A program made the position numbers and the translations under genes. From JAOAGA01 sp964540515 (GTDB lineage Bacteria > CALINM01): a DNA stretch of 64,000 nt. Shown piece after piece: positions 51,937 to 59,543 of this stretch. The notes under the pieces are model-generated. The model was not told the DNA's origin and ran no database searches. It worked only from the letters and a program-made list of their open reading frames with translations. Where the stretch lies: NCBI GenBank assembly GCA_964540515.1, contig CAZIMS010000005.1:1-64000 (forward strand), read 5' to 3'. How positions within the stretch are numbered: position 1 is the stretch's first letter; every line of letters begins with the position of its first letter.

Positions 51937-52488
51937 CTAAAATTTAATAGTAACATTTTCCCTTTCTTCTTCTCTTATCTCGAAAAACTCCCTTTTCTTA
52001 AACATAAATATTGCTGCTATAAAATTTGAAGGGAAGGCTTCACAAAGAATATTGTAATCTCTAACCTCAGCATTGTAATATCTGCGGGCAAGCTGGATAG
52101 TTTCTTCTATCGTTGTTAATGTTTTTTGAAGCTCAAGAAAGTTTTGATTTGCCTTTAAGTCAGGATAACTTTCAGAGAGAGCAAATATAGTTTTTAAGGC
52201 TTCTGTAAGAACATTTTCAGCCTTTGCTTTTTCTCTAAGAGTATTTGCCTTTTGGGCAATATTTCTAGCATCAATAACTCTCTCTAAGGTGTCTTTTTCA
52301 TGTGAGGCATAGCCCTTTACAATCTCCACAAGGTTTGGTATAAGGTCATATCTTCTCTTTAACTGTACATCAATACTACTCAAAGCTTCGTCTATGTGAT
52401 TTTTAAGCTTTACAAACTTGTTGTAATAATAAATGAAAAGAATAATAAAAAGGATTATTAATAGAAAAATTGTGTAAAAAAATAACAT
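51937..52488 (-). CDS. lemA: LemA family protein
   Basis: 183 residues. One N-terminal transmembrane helix (FFYTIFLLIILFIILFIYYY), then the helical-bundle LemA domain: FVKLKNHIDEALSSIDVQLKRRYDLIPNLVEIVKGYASHEKDTLERV, LKANQNFLELQKTLTTIEETIQLARRYYNAEVRDYNI. Molecular function is not established. Pairs with the DUF2207 protein downstream. Confidence 0.93.
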   Translation of the reverse strand: MLFFYTIFLLIILFIILFIYYYNKFVKLKNHIDEALSSIDVQLKRRYDLIPNLVEIVKGYASHEKDTLERVIDARNIAQKANTLREKAKAENVLTEALKTIFALSESYPDLKANQNFLELQKTLTTIEETIQLARRYYNAEVRDYNILCEAFPSNFIAAIFMFKKREFFEIREEERENVTIKF

Positions 52489-52544
52489 AGTTTTTCTCCA
52501 TCTCCACTATCTCAAAATTCTGGAGATATGTTGGATTAAGTGAC

Positions 52545-52751
52545 CTAAATTAAGCCCTTTTCTTGACACATTTTAATAAAATTTCTTATTGACCTGTCAT
52601 AGCTTTTCTCATATTTGGCGTCAAAGAAACAGGCAGGCAACTGGTTATTTTTCCTATGATAGGAAAGACAGCTACAACAATTATATTTTCTCGAGCAGGG
52701 CTCATAAGAACAATTGCAAATACTTTTATTTTTTTCAATCTGACAATCCAT
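52545..52751 (-). CDS. Small cysteine-rich protein (DUF6485-like)
   Basis: 68 residues with nine cysteines (3, 12, 14, 19, 25, 26, 28, 41, 62), arranged as CNCSYEPCSRKYNCCSCLSYHRKNNQLPACFF. This resembles a family of short predicted metal-binding proteins of unknown role. Start overlaps the coaBC end by 17 bases with GAGGGGG upstream, so it is translated with coaBC. A zinc or iron-sulfur site is plausible from the cysteines but not shown. Confidence 0.78.
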   Translation of the reverse strand: MDCQIEKNKSICNCSYEPCSRKYNCCSCLSYHRKNNQLPACFFDAKYEKSYDRSIRNFIKMCQEKGLI

Positions 52752-53940
52752 GGTTATCCCCCTCTAATATTACTTTGAATATCTTGTAAGATAGCTCTTC
52801 CTTTGTCATTAAGGGTAGGTCTATTTGTGTATTCTTGCCTAATATAGTGACTTTATTAGTATCTACTCCAAACCCCGCCCCTTCCTCTTTTACATTGTTC
52901 GCAATAATAAAATCAAGCTTCTTTTTTTCGAATTTTTTTCTTGCATGCTCAATCAAGTTATTTGTCTCTGCTGAGAAACCGATAAGAATACTATCTTTTT
53001 TTCTTTTTTGTGATATCTCGCTTAAGATATCCCTATTTCGCTTAAGCTCAATTGTCATACTTTGAGAAGATTTTTTTATTTTATTGGATGCCCGTTCTAA
53101 GGGTTTGTAATCCGCTACAGCTGCAGACATTATAATAATATCATAGCTTTTTAAGTCTTCTATCACCTCTTTGTACATATCCTCTGCTGATTTTACAGGT
53201 GTAAGTTTTACACCATAAGGTTTTTTTAAAGAAGTTGGACCCGAGATAAGAGTTACCTCTGCCCCTAATCTTTTCGCAACCTTTGCTAAGTTATAGCCCA
53301 TCTTACCGCTTGAGTAATTGGTTATATATCTAACAGGGTCTAACTCTTCTATAGTTGGTCCTGCTGTTATAAGTACTTTTTTCCCCATAAGAGGCTTAGG
53401 AGATAGTAATATCTTAATCTCTTCAAAAATATCCTCAACAGAAGGTAGTTTTCCTTTTCCGTAATCTCCACAGGCAAGAAGCCCCTCTTCTGGTTCAAGT
53501 ACATAATAAAATTTTTTAACTATAGAGATATTATTCCGAACAATTTGGTTTTCCCACATATTAATGTTCATTGAAGGAACGATAAGAACTGGTGATTTGG
53601 TTGCACAAACTGTAGTAGTAAGTAGATCGTCGCAAATACCGTTGGCAATTTTTCCGATTATATTTGCCGTAGCTGGAGCGATAACTAAAAGGTCTGCCTT
53701 TTGCGCTAAAGATATATGCCCTATCTTGGATTGATAGCTGAGAGAAAACATATCTGTATATACAGGGTTTCCTGTTAGAGTTTGTAGGGTTAATGGTGTT
53801 ATAAATTTTTGGGCCGATTCGGTCATAATAACATCAACGTTGAGGCCTTCTTTAGTGAGTAACCTTATTAGATCACAGATCTTATAAGCAGCAATCCCGC
53901 CTGTTACTCCAATGACTATATTTTTGCCAAGAAAGCTCAT
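52735..53940 (-). CDS. coaBC: Bifunctional CoaBC (phosphopantothenoylcysteine decarboxylase/synthetase)
   Basis: Coenzyme A synthesis, 401 residues. CoaC half: IVIGVTGGIAAYK, LVIAPATANIIGKIANGICDDLLTT, PSMNINMWEN and LLACGDYGKGKLPSVEDI with the active-site Cys. CoaB half from about 185: VLITAGPTIEELDPVRYITNYSSGKMGYNLAKVAKRLGAEVTLISGP, SAAVADYKP and FAAETN-like FSAETNNLI. Four-base overlap with the preceding small gene. Confidence 0.96.
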   Translation of the reverse strand: MSFLGKNIVIGVTGGIAAYKICDLIRLLTKEGLNVDVIMTESAQKFITPLTLQTLTGNPVYTDMFSLSYQSKIGHISLAQKADLLVIAPATANIIGKIANGICDDLLTTTVCATKSPVLIVPSMNINMWENQIVRNNISIVKKFYYVLEPEEGLLACGDYGKGKLPSVEDIFEEIKILLSPKPLMGKKVLITAGPTIEELDPVRYITNYSSGKMGYNLAKVAKRLGAEVTLISGPTSLKKPYGVKLTPVKSAEDMYKEVIEDLKSYDIIIMSAAVADYKPLERASNKIKKSSQSMTIELKRNRDILSEISQKRKKDSILIGFSAETNNLIEHARKKFEKKKLDFIIANNVKEEGAGFGVDTNKVTILGKNTQIDLPLMTKEELSYKIFKVILEGDNHGLSD

Positions 53941-54197
53941 TTTCCTTCTCTTTTATAGATTAAAATCTCATAGTTCATTACATCTACAATAAATTTTGCT
54001 TTTGAAAGTTCGATCTCGCATATCGCTGCCATATCAGGATGTTCTTTCATCTGTAGCTCCATTATGCCATGTTCTTCTATATAATCCAAAAGCTCTCTAA
54101 CCTCTTTAAGCTCTAAGTCTAAATCGGAAATTATATTATAAAACTTGTTATTATGAATTATTGGGTAAATATCAAAGTCATCCAGGTTCTTACTCAT
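53937..54197 (-). CDS. Conserved-looking small protein of unknown function
   Basis: 86 residues, acidic and mostly helical, no signal peptide or membrane segment: DLELKEVRELLDYIEEHGIMELQMKEHPDMAAICEIELSK. I do not recognize the family. It lies between pcm (9 bases upstream) and coaBC (4-base overlap), where some bacteria have rpoZ, but I see no omega-subunit motif. Real gene status is supported by tight coupling and operon position. Confidence 0.65.
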   Translation of the reverse strand: MSKNLDDFDIYPIIHNNKFYNIISDLDLELKEVRELLDYIEEHGIMELQMKEHPDMAAICEIELSKAKFIVDVMNYEILIYKREGK

Positions 54198-54206
54198 AAT
54201 TAGCCC

Positions 54207-54851
54207 CTAATCAGTTCTCCACCCATAGCTTCCAATTAACTTAACAAATCTAACACCACCATAACTTTCTTTCTTAATTTTATCTTTTTCTTTTGTAATT
54301 ACTACGAGCTCTTGAGAAAAAATATCTCCTACAGGTATTACAAGCCTGCCGCCTTCTTTTAGTTGATTTACAAGAGGAGGGGGTATATCAGGAGCGCCAG
54401 CTGTTACCATTATGGCGTCGTAGGGGGAAAACTCCTTCCATCCATAGGTTCCATCTCCAACTTTTATGCTAATGTTTTTGTACTCGAGATTATCAAGGAC
54501 CTCCCGTGCCCTTTTAGCTAAGGAAGGCAATCTTTCAACAGAGTAAACTCTTTCTGCTATTTCTGCGAGCACCGCTGTTTGATAGCCGCTTCCAGTGCCT
54601 ATCTCAAGTACTTTTTCTCCGCCTTTTAGTTTTAATGCTTCGGTCATTAAGGCTACTATGTAAGGCTGGGATATTGTCTGTCCCTCTCCAATAGGTAAGG
54701 GATAATCTTCGTATGCCCTATGTTTTAGAGCATCTTCAACAAAAAGATGTCTTGGAACCTTTAAAAGGGCATTTAAGACAATGATATTAGTAACCCCTCT
54801 TGCCTTTATCTGCTCTCTTACCATTTTCTCACGGGAATAACTAAAGTCCAT
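54207..54851 (-). CDS. pcm: Protein-L-isoaspartate O-methyltransferase
   Basis: Repairs isoaspartyl residues using SAM. 214 residues: VREQIKARGV, VPRHLFVEDALKHRAYEDYPLPIGEGQTISQPYIVALMTEAL, SAM loop VLEIGTGSGYQTAVLAEIA, and AIMVTAGAPDIPPPLVNQLKEGGRLVIPVG. First gene of the pcm-coaBC run. TATAAT lies 8 bases before the ATG and no ribosome site is visible. Confidence 0.96.
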   Translation of the reverse strand: MDFSYSREKMVREQIKARGVTNIIVLNALLKVPRHLFVEDALKHRAYEDYPLPIGEGQTISQPYIVALMTEALKLKGGEKVLEIGTGSGYQTAVLAEIAERVYSVERLPSLAKRAREVLDNLEYKNISIKVGDGTYGWKEFSPYDAIMVTAGAPDIPPPLVNQLKEGGRLVIPVGDIFSQELVVITKEKDKIKKESYGGVRFVKLIGSYGWRTD

Positions 54852-54859
54852 AATGAAAC

Positions 54860-54889
54860 ATTATATAGTCTAAAGAAATTTTTTGATAA
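54860..54889 (-). promoter_or_regulatory. Promoter of pcm
   Basis: Minus strand TTATCA (54884-54889), 18 bases, perfect TATAAT (54860-54865), then 8 bases to the pcm ATG (54851). The layout again predicts a leaderless message. Confidence 0.55.
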
Positions 54890-54928
54890 GAAAAAATTAT
54901 AAGGATAAAAAAGAATATTAAGATTGGA

Positions 54929-54978
54929 AAGTGTAGGTGAGAGAGTAAAATTTTAGTTATAGTCTCTCTCCTACACTT
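54929..54978 (-). terminator. Long hairpin between dodecin and pcm
   Basis: AAGTGTAGG plus TGAGAGAG (54929-54945) pairs with CTCTCTCCTACACTT (54964-54978), a 15-bp stem with one or two bulged bases around an A/T loop. It begins 9 bases past the dodecin stop. There is no real T-run after the stem on the minus strand, so it may stabilise the 3' end or terminate with help. Confidence 0.5.
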
Positions 54979-54987
54979 ATTAAAGCC

Positions 54988-55191
54988 TTAATCTTCTAAC
55001 AAGAAAATTATATCCATCTTAACCCTGTACTCTACAATCTTGTTTTTTTCAACACTTGCCTTCATCTCCTTAACTTTAAAGCCTGTAATTCCTCTCAATG
55101 TTTTAGAAGCTCTCTCAAAGCCAACCTTTACGGCATCATCAAAACTTTTCTTGGAACCTGAAATTATTTCTGTTACTCTTGCTACTGGCAT
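54988..55191 (-). CDS. Dodecin family protein
   Basis: 67 residues, the dodecin fold: RVTEIISGSKKSFDDAVKVGFERASKTLRGITGFKVKEMKASVEKNKIVEYRVKMDIIFLLED. Dodecins form hollow dodecamers that store flavin or CoA. The Trp of the flavin-stacking motif (as in LDWFEVKE) is replaced by Gly (ITGFKVKE), so stacked flavin binding of the classical type is doubtful. Strong AAGGAGG ribosome site and its own promoter and hairpin make it a single-gene unit. Confidence 0.88.
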   Translation of the reverse strand: MPVARVTEIISGSKKSFDDAVKVGFERASKTLRGITGFKVKEMKASVEKNKIVEYRVKMDIIFLLED

Positions 55192-55235
55192 AGGCCCCTC
55201 CTTTTTTTTATTACCAGATCTTACTGGTTAACTTT

Positions 55236-55264
55236 GAATTAAACACAAATTTTTTATTTGTCAA
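55236..55264 (-). promoter_or_regulatory. Promoter of the dodecin gene
   Basis: Minus strand perfect TTGACA (55259-55264), 17 bases, TAATTC (55236-55241). A small inverted repeat, ACCAG/CTGGT, lies between the start point and the ribosome site (around 55212-55229) and could fold in the leader. Confidence 0.6.
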
Positions 55265-55321
55265 GTAGTTATAATTTTTTTCTTTAACAAAATAAATCTT
55301 CTTAATAGATATGTTTTTTTG

Positions 55322-55327
55322 TATAAT
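55322..55327 (+). promoter_or_regulatory. -10 box of the ftsEX-containing unit
   Basis: A perfect TATAAT 8 bases ahead of the ATG at 55336, with no clear -35 and no ribosome site. It fits the leaderless layout seen at ffh, ogg and pcm. Confidence 0.5.
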
Positions 55328-55335
55328 TTTCTCAA

Positions 55336-55617
55336 ATGGTACCAGGATTAAATAATAATTTTAAACATAAGGGTCTTGTCTTTCATATCCAAACAGAAGA
55401 TACAGGAGAAAAGGGGTATTTTGTAGTAACCCATCTTTATTATGGCGGGACAATTATTGCTTCAAAAAAGATATGTTATGCTGATGCAAGAAGCTGTAAT
55501 GAACTCAGCTTATTGGTTAAAGATTTAATAGAAACTCAACATAAAAAGATGCTCTTGGAGTTAAGCCAAGGGTTATACGATGAAAAAATAAAAGCAATAA
55601 CAAATGTTAGTATTTAA
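55336..55617 (+). CDS. Small conserved protein of unknown function upstream of ftsE
   Basis: 93 residues, soluble: NNFKHKGLVFHIQTEDTGEKGYFVVTHLYYGGTIIASKKICYADARSCNELSLLVKDLIETQHKKMLLEL. I recall similar short hypothetical proteins in delta-type bacteria but no function. The beta-rich first half and helical second half suggest a compact domain. Its 3' end overlaps ftsE by 14 bases, so it is likely coupled to FtsEX synthesis. Confidence 0.7.
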   Translation: MVPGLNNNFKHKGLVFHIQTEDTGEKGYFVVTHLYYGGTIIASKKICYADARSCNELSLLVKDLIETQHKKMLLELSQGLYDEKIKAITNVSI

Positions 55618-56260
55618 CAATGTCTCCTATTGTTATTCTTCAAAGTCTTCAGGACTTAAAAATATCAGTTTCTCTGTTGAGAAAGGCGATCTTGTTTTCA
55701 TAACAGGTTCTTCATCTCACTATAAGACAACACTATTAAACCTCATTTATGGTAGGATACTTCCTCAAGAAGGTGAGATTAAGGTTTTAGATATAACTCT
55801 TCCAAAGGAGAGAAAAAAGATCCCCACCTTAAGAAAAAAGATAGGTTATATCTTTTCACCAGCCATTTTTTTTGAAAATCTTACCGTTTTTGATAACTTA
55901 AAAATAGCACTATTGATTAAGGATTTTAAACATAAGGGGTTAGAAGAAGATAGAATAAAAGAGATGCTCTCTTTTTTCCCAGAGATTAAGAAAGACACAG
56001 AAGTTTTCAGACTTTCAGCTTCTTTAAAGGAAAAACTAAATATTTTGAGAGCAATAGCCTCGAGACCGCCAATAATTTTAGCAGACGAACCCTTTAAGCA
56101 TTTTGTAAAGGATGAGATAAGAGATGTGATGGATATTTTATTGGAAGAGAATAAAAATGGAACAACAATTGTTATAGCTACCTCTAATAAAGAGATGGCT
56201 CTTTCCTATAATAAAAGAGTTATCGAGATTAAAAATGGAAGAATAGTTGATGAGTCTTAA
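55604..56260 (+). CDS. ftsE: FtsE-type ABC subunit with degenerate ATPase motifs
   Basis: A 218-residue ABC protein in the ftsE position directly before ftsX. Several catalytic motifs are altered. Walker A is GSSSHYKT (35-42), with Tyr40 for the invariant Gly but Lys41 and Thr42 kept. The Q-loop Gln is Ser85 (GYIFSP), the LSGGQ signature is LSASLKEK (137-144), and the H-loop His is Ser194 (IATSNKE). Walker B ILADEP (D161, E162) is intact. ATP binding may remain but hydrolysis is doubtful. FtsEX normally uses ATP cycles to drive amidase activators such as EnvC, encoded two genes downstream. The frame is open and overlaps are tight, so it is not a pseudogene. Confidence 0.85.
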   Translation: MLVFNNVSYCYSSKSSGLKNISFSVEKGDLVFITGSSSHYKTTLLNLIYGRILPQEGEIKVLDITLPKERKKIPTLRKKIGYIFSPAIFFENLTVFDNLKIALLIKDFKHKGLEEDRIKEMLSFFPEIKKDTEVFRLSASLKEKLNILRAIASRPPIILADEPFKHFVKDEIRDVMDILLEENKNGTTIVIATSNKEMALSYNKRVIEIKNGRIVDES

Positions 56261-57119
56261 GGCAAGTAAAGAAGTTTTTAATCTGGTTTTTAAGGGGCGT
56301 TTTGTTTATCGTATTTTAAATATAATATTTCTTGTCTTTGTTTTCTCTTTTTTCTTAAGTATAACAGCCCTTTTTTATAACATTAACAATTATCTTAAGA
56401 AGACTTCAGAAGAAGTTATTTTTTATGCCTTCATTGAAAAAACAACGGGAAAAGATGAGCTTACCAGACTTATTAATAAAATTAATCAATGGCATGAGGT
56501 AAAATCAATAAAGATAATCTCAGAGGAGGAAGGGCTAAAGCTACTAAAAAAATCCTTAGGGAAGGATGCAGAGATACTGAAAACTTTGGAAAAAAATCCT
56601 CTTCCCAAAACACTTGAAATACTTCTAAAGCCAGAATTTGCCGATAAAAACTCTATAAATACGGTTGCTGGAAAGTTAGCTAATTATAGGGAGATTAGCT
56701 GGTTTGGTTCTACTGAGAAATACATTGGTTCAATTCTTCAGACAAAGGGTTTATTTAATAATATCTTTATAGCTTCCTTTGTTTTTTTACTAATAATGGT
56801 TTTTTTGTCCTTTCGTATATCTTTAAGAACAATATTTTACAGATATAAAGAGGACATTCAGCTTCTAAAGCTTATAGGTGCCAGCGAAAATTTCATTATT
56901 TACCCTTTTTTATTTGAGAGTTTTTTTGAAAGTCTTTTAAGTGCCCTCTGTGCTTCCGGAATAACACATTATTTAACAATTTTATTGAGGGAAAATCTTG
57001 CTCCTTTAAAAATTAATATAGAAGAGCTACCTTTGGAGTACTATCTTGTTTTTTCTTTAGTTCTGTCCATCTTTTCAGCCATAAGCACATTCTCTCTCAA
57101 AAAAATTAGGGAGATATGA
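56247..57119 (+). CDS. ftsX: FtsX-type permease
   Basis: A 290-residue MacB/FtsX-like membrane protein: cytoplasmic N-terminus, helix 1 (ILNIIFLVFVFSFFLSITALFY), an extracytoplasmic domain (about 50-165), then three helices including FIASFVFLLIMVFLSFRI, the segment LKLIGASENFIIYPFLFESFFESLL and YYLVFSLVLSIFSAIS. It passes the FtsE signal to a periplasmic murein hydrolase activator. Overlaps ftsE by 14 bases and the envC-like gene by 4. Confidence 0.9.
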   Translation: MMSLKASKEVFNLVFKGRFVYRILNIIFLVFVFSFFLSITALFYNINNYLKKTSEEVIFYAFIEKTTGKDELTRLINKINQWHEVKSIKIISEEEGLKLLKKSLGKDAEILKTLEKNPLPKTLEILLKPEFADKNSINTVAGKLANYREISWFGSTEKYIGSILQTKGLFNNIFIASFVFLLIMVFLSFRISLRTIFYRYKEDIQLLKLIGASENFIIYPFLFESFFESLLSALCASGITHYLTILLRENLAPLKINIEELPLEYYLVFSLVLSIFSAISTFSLKKIREI

Positions 57120-58216
57120 AAAAATTACTCTTTTTATTTTTGATATTCTTTATACCAGTCCTTTTAAATGCTTCTGTGGAAGACAGGATTGACGAACTAA
57201 AAAGAAGAATAGAGGCCGAGAAACGAGAGATAGAAGCCCTTTCAGATAAAGAGAAGGTTATCTCTCTATCAATAACAGAGATAAAGAAAAGACTCGCTGA
57301 GATTAAAGAAAAGATAATATCTGTTGAGAATAATAAAAAAATTATTCAAGGGGAGATATTAAAGCTACAGAGAGAGAATGAGATACTTAAGGAGAAGCTC
57401 AACTTAAAGATTAAAGAGGTTGAAAAAAGATTAATTATATGGCACAGGACTAACCTTTTAAGTCCTAAAGGATTAGATTTTGATTTAAAAGAAGGATTGC
57501 TCTTTGAGGGCTACATGAGGCATCTTTTTAACTATGACCGTCAGTTAATAAATGCCCTTAAAGAGAATAAGACCTCTCTTGAAAATAATTTAGCCTCTAT
57601 TCAGAAGAAAAAGAGCGAGTTGGAGCTAACAGAAGAGAGTTTGAGGCAAAAAAGGAAGATTGAGGAGACTCTCCAAAGAAGAGAGGCAGAGATACTTCAA
57701 AAAACAAAGAAAGAAAAGGATCTTCATTTAAAAAATCTAAAGAAAGCTGAAGCATCTTTAAGACAATTGGAGGCACTCTTAAAAAAAGTTGAGGAGATAC
57801 CCCAGTATGAAGGGAAAGGACTTTCCCAAAAAGTTCTGCCCTATCCTGTGAAGGGCGATATTGTAGGACACTTTGGCATTGAGGAAGGTTTAGTTAAGGG
57901 TTCTAAGTTTACCAGAAAAGGCGTTGAGATTAGAGCCTTTGATGGAGCCACTGTTAGGGTTATTGATAATGGTAGAGTAGTACACAACGGATGGATTAAG
58001 GCGTTAGGCAATGTATGTATTATTAGTCATGGTAATGGTTATTACTCTGTCTACGGCAGGTTGCGAGAGGTGACAAAAAAGAAAGGGGAAGATGTTAAAC
58101 AAGGTGATATTATTGGTTATGTGGGGACTGACGCTATGTTTTATGAGTTCCCCACTCTATATTTCGAGATCAGGAAAAAGGATGTACCCTTAAATCCTGA
58201 GTTAATGCTTAGATAA
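57116..58216 (+). CDS. envC: EnvC-like murein hydrolase activator with degenerate LytM domain
   Basis: A 366-residue secreted protein: signal peptide (MKKLLFLFLIFFIPVLLNA), a long coiled coil to about 235 and a C-terminal LytM/M23 domain from about 245. Zinc ligands are lost: R267 and E271 stand for the His and Asp of HxGxD, R315 for the HxH-type His (SVYGRL) and Y349 for the last His (LYFEIR). This is the same pattern as E. coli EnvC, a non-catalytic activator of amidases. With FtsE and FtsX it forms the expected daughter-cell separation module. Confidence 0.87.
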   Translation: MKKLLFLFLIFFIPVLLNASVEDRIDELKRRIEAEKREIEALSDKEKVISLSITEIKKRLAEIKEKIISVENNKKIIQGEILKLQRENEILKEKLNLKIKEVEKRLIIWHRTNLLSPKGLDFDLKEGLLFEGYMRHLFNYDRQLINALKENKTSLENNLASIQKKKSELELTEESLRQKRKIEETLQRREAEILQKTKKEKDLHLKNLKKAEASLRQLEALLKKVEEIPQYEGKGLSQKVLPYPVKGDIVGHFGIEEGLVKGSKFTRKGVEIRAFDGATVRVIDNGRVVHNGWIKALGNVCIISHGNGYYSVYGRLREVTKKKGEDVKQGDIIGYVGTDAMFYEFPTLYFEIRKKDVPLNPELMLR

Positions 58217-58223
58217 GTCGGGG
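58211..58223 (+). repeat. 13-bp inverted repeat, left copy (beyond hsp20 3' end)
   Basis: AGATAAGTCGGGG, covering the envC stop codon. It is a perfect inverted match to the sequence at 58727-58739, which lies in the hsp20 leader. The pair brackets hsp20. Confidence 0.7.
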
Positions 58224-58245
58224 CTATTTGAGTAAGGTTGTTTTT

Positions 58246-58698
58246 TTATTCAATATTAATCTTAATCTCTTTTGCTTTCGCCTTTTCAGTTTTTGGTATT
58301 ACTATCTCTAGTACACCATTCTTCATATTTGCCTTAGCTTCATCAGATTTGACATCAGCAGGAAGCTGTATGGTTCTTGAGAAGGCCCCATAGGCAATCT
58401 CTTGTCTATAATAACTTTTCTTCTTCTCTTCTGACTCTTTTTTAATTTCCCCTTTAATTGTTAATAGATTGTCGGCTATTTTAATACTTACATCCTTTTT
58501 ATCAACTCCAGGAATTGCTGCCTTTACTATGATCTCGCTATCGGTCTCGCTAAGATCAATAGCAGGTGCGAAGGTAAACTCTTCTTCCGAAAGGGCAGGG
58601 AATCTTCTTCCAAAAAAATCTTCAAAAATCTTGTCCATCTCTTTCTTTAAATCTACAATTCCTTTGAAAGGTGATGGTTCCCATTTCATTAATGCCAT
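58246..58698 (-). CDS. Small heat shock protein, Hsp20/alpha-crystallin family
   Basis: ATP-independent holdase chaperone of 150 residues. N-terminal MKWEPSPFKGIVDLKKEMDKIFEDFFGR, alpha-crystallin domain about 45-135 (APAIDLSETDSEIIVKAAIPGVDKKDVSIKI, YRQEIAYGAFSRTIQLPADV, ANMKNGVLEIVIPKTE), and a C-terminal tail with IKINIE as I-x-I anchor. AAGGAGG ribosome site. No CIRCE element or obvious sigma-32 promoter; a 13-bp inverted repeat brackets the gene. Confidence 0.95.
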   Translation of the reverse strand: MALMKWEPSPFKGIVDLKKEMDKIFEDFFGRRFPALSEEEFTFAPAIDLSETDSEIIVKAAIPGVDKKDVSIKIADNLLTIKGEIKKESEEKKKSYYRQEIAYGAFSRTIQLPADVKSDEAKANMKNGVLEIVIPKTEKAKAKEIKINIE

Positions 58699-58726
58699 AG
58701 CATACCTCCTTTGTTTGAGATTTTTA

Positions 58727-58739
58727 CCCCGACTTATCT
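58727..58739 (-). repeat. 13-bp inverted repeat, right copy (hsp20 leader)
   Basis: CCCCGACTTATCT on the plus strand, partner of 58211-58223. In the hsp20 mRNA the two copies would be complementary, located in the 5' leader about 16 bases upstream of the ribosome site and just after the coding region. Confidence 0.7.
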
Positions 58740-58755
58740 GATTCTTACATACTAA

Positions 58756-58784
58756 TAAATAATCACTCCTTTACTTGCTGTCAA
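58756..58784 (-). promoter_or_regulatory. Promoter of hsp20
   Basis: Minus strand perfect TTGACA (58779-58784), 17 bases, TATTTA (58756-58761). The -35 lies next to the end of the DUF3108 gene. The leader would be about 50 bases long and would contain the right inverted-repeat copy. Confidence 0.5.
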
Positions 58785-58786
58785 GT

Positions 58787-59527
58787 TTACTTACTGAAAT
58801 TGTTTAATATTACATCTACACTACCAATTATAAAGCCCACACTCATCTTGACCGGTAATTGAGAGTCTTTGTCTATCCATATATACCAGTTGCCTTTGGG
58901 TCTTAAAAGCCCTTTACCTTTTATCTCTGGTTTAATAAGCACTTTTCTGGTAGAAAATTTGTTCTCCCTAATCTTTATGTTTTCATCATTCAAAACCTTA
59001 TAGGGGATGTTATAAAATCTATCATCATAAAAGAGGTTTAGATAACCCGACTGGCTTTTAAAGACCTCTTTAAACAAGAATAGGGCTAATGAGTAGGGGT
59101 CTCTATAACCATTGTTAGGATATGTTTTTTCTTCATCCTTCTCTACCTCATCTGTTAAACCTCTATACTTAACCTCTTTCACCCATATTTTGTCTTCTTG
59201 AAAATGATAGCTTTGATATCTCTTAAAAGAGCCTTCTTCTTGATAAAAAAAGAATTTTCTTGGTTTTAGACCCTCTTTAGCAACATAGGTATAGCCAGTG
59301 TCGTTAACTCTTTTTGCAATGGAGCCAATATTTACTGTCCTCATAAAACTTTCAATGAGTATATCTTCTCCTACATCTTTATAGCTTATACAGCTCTCTC
59401 CTACCTTAAAGATAAGTAACTCTACATCAAAACATAAGCTTACATTAGCAAAGGAGCTTTTAGCTGCCAAAAACAATGATATTATTAAGAAAAGCTTAAT
59501 TGCTTTAATTTTTGTCTCTTTTATCAT
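58787..59527 (-). CDS. DUF3108-like secreted protein
   Basis: About 246 residues if started at ATG 59527; an earlier in-frame ATG at 59545 falls inside the -10 box. Signal peptide KIKAIKLFLIISLFLAAKSSFANV, then a beta-rich domain: VELLIFKVGESCISYKDV, GYTYVAKEGLKPRKFFFYQEEGSFKR, YRDPYSLALFLFKEVF, LLRPKGNWYIWIDKDSQLPVKMSVGFIIGSVDVIL. This resembles the DUF3108 group of periplasmic proteins of unknown function. No ribosome site seen. Confidence 0.75.
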   Translation of the reverse strand: MIKETKIKAIKLFLIISLFLAAKSSFANVSLCFDVELLIFKVGESCISYKDVGEDILIESFMRTVNIGSIAKRVNDTGYTYVAKEGLKPRKFFFYQEEGSFKRYQSYHFQEDKIWVKEVKYRGLTDEVEKDEEKTYPNNGYRDPYSLALFLFKEVFKSQSGYLNLFYDDRFYNIPYKVLNDENIKIRENKFSTRKVLIKPEIKGKGLLRPKGNWYIWIDKDSQLPVKMSVGFIIGSVDVILNNFSK

Positions 59528-59543
59528 AAAATAATCATAACAC

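Noticed and set aside
58699..58786. CIRCE element or sigma-32 promoter for hsp20
   Set aside because: No TTAGCACTC/GAGTGCTAA pair and no CTTGAAA/CCCCAT-type boxes at proper spacing; a sigma-70-like TTGACA box is present instead.
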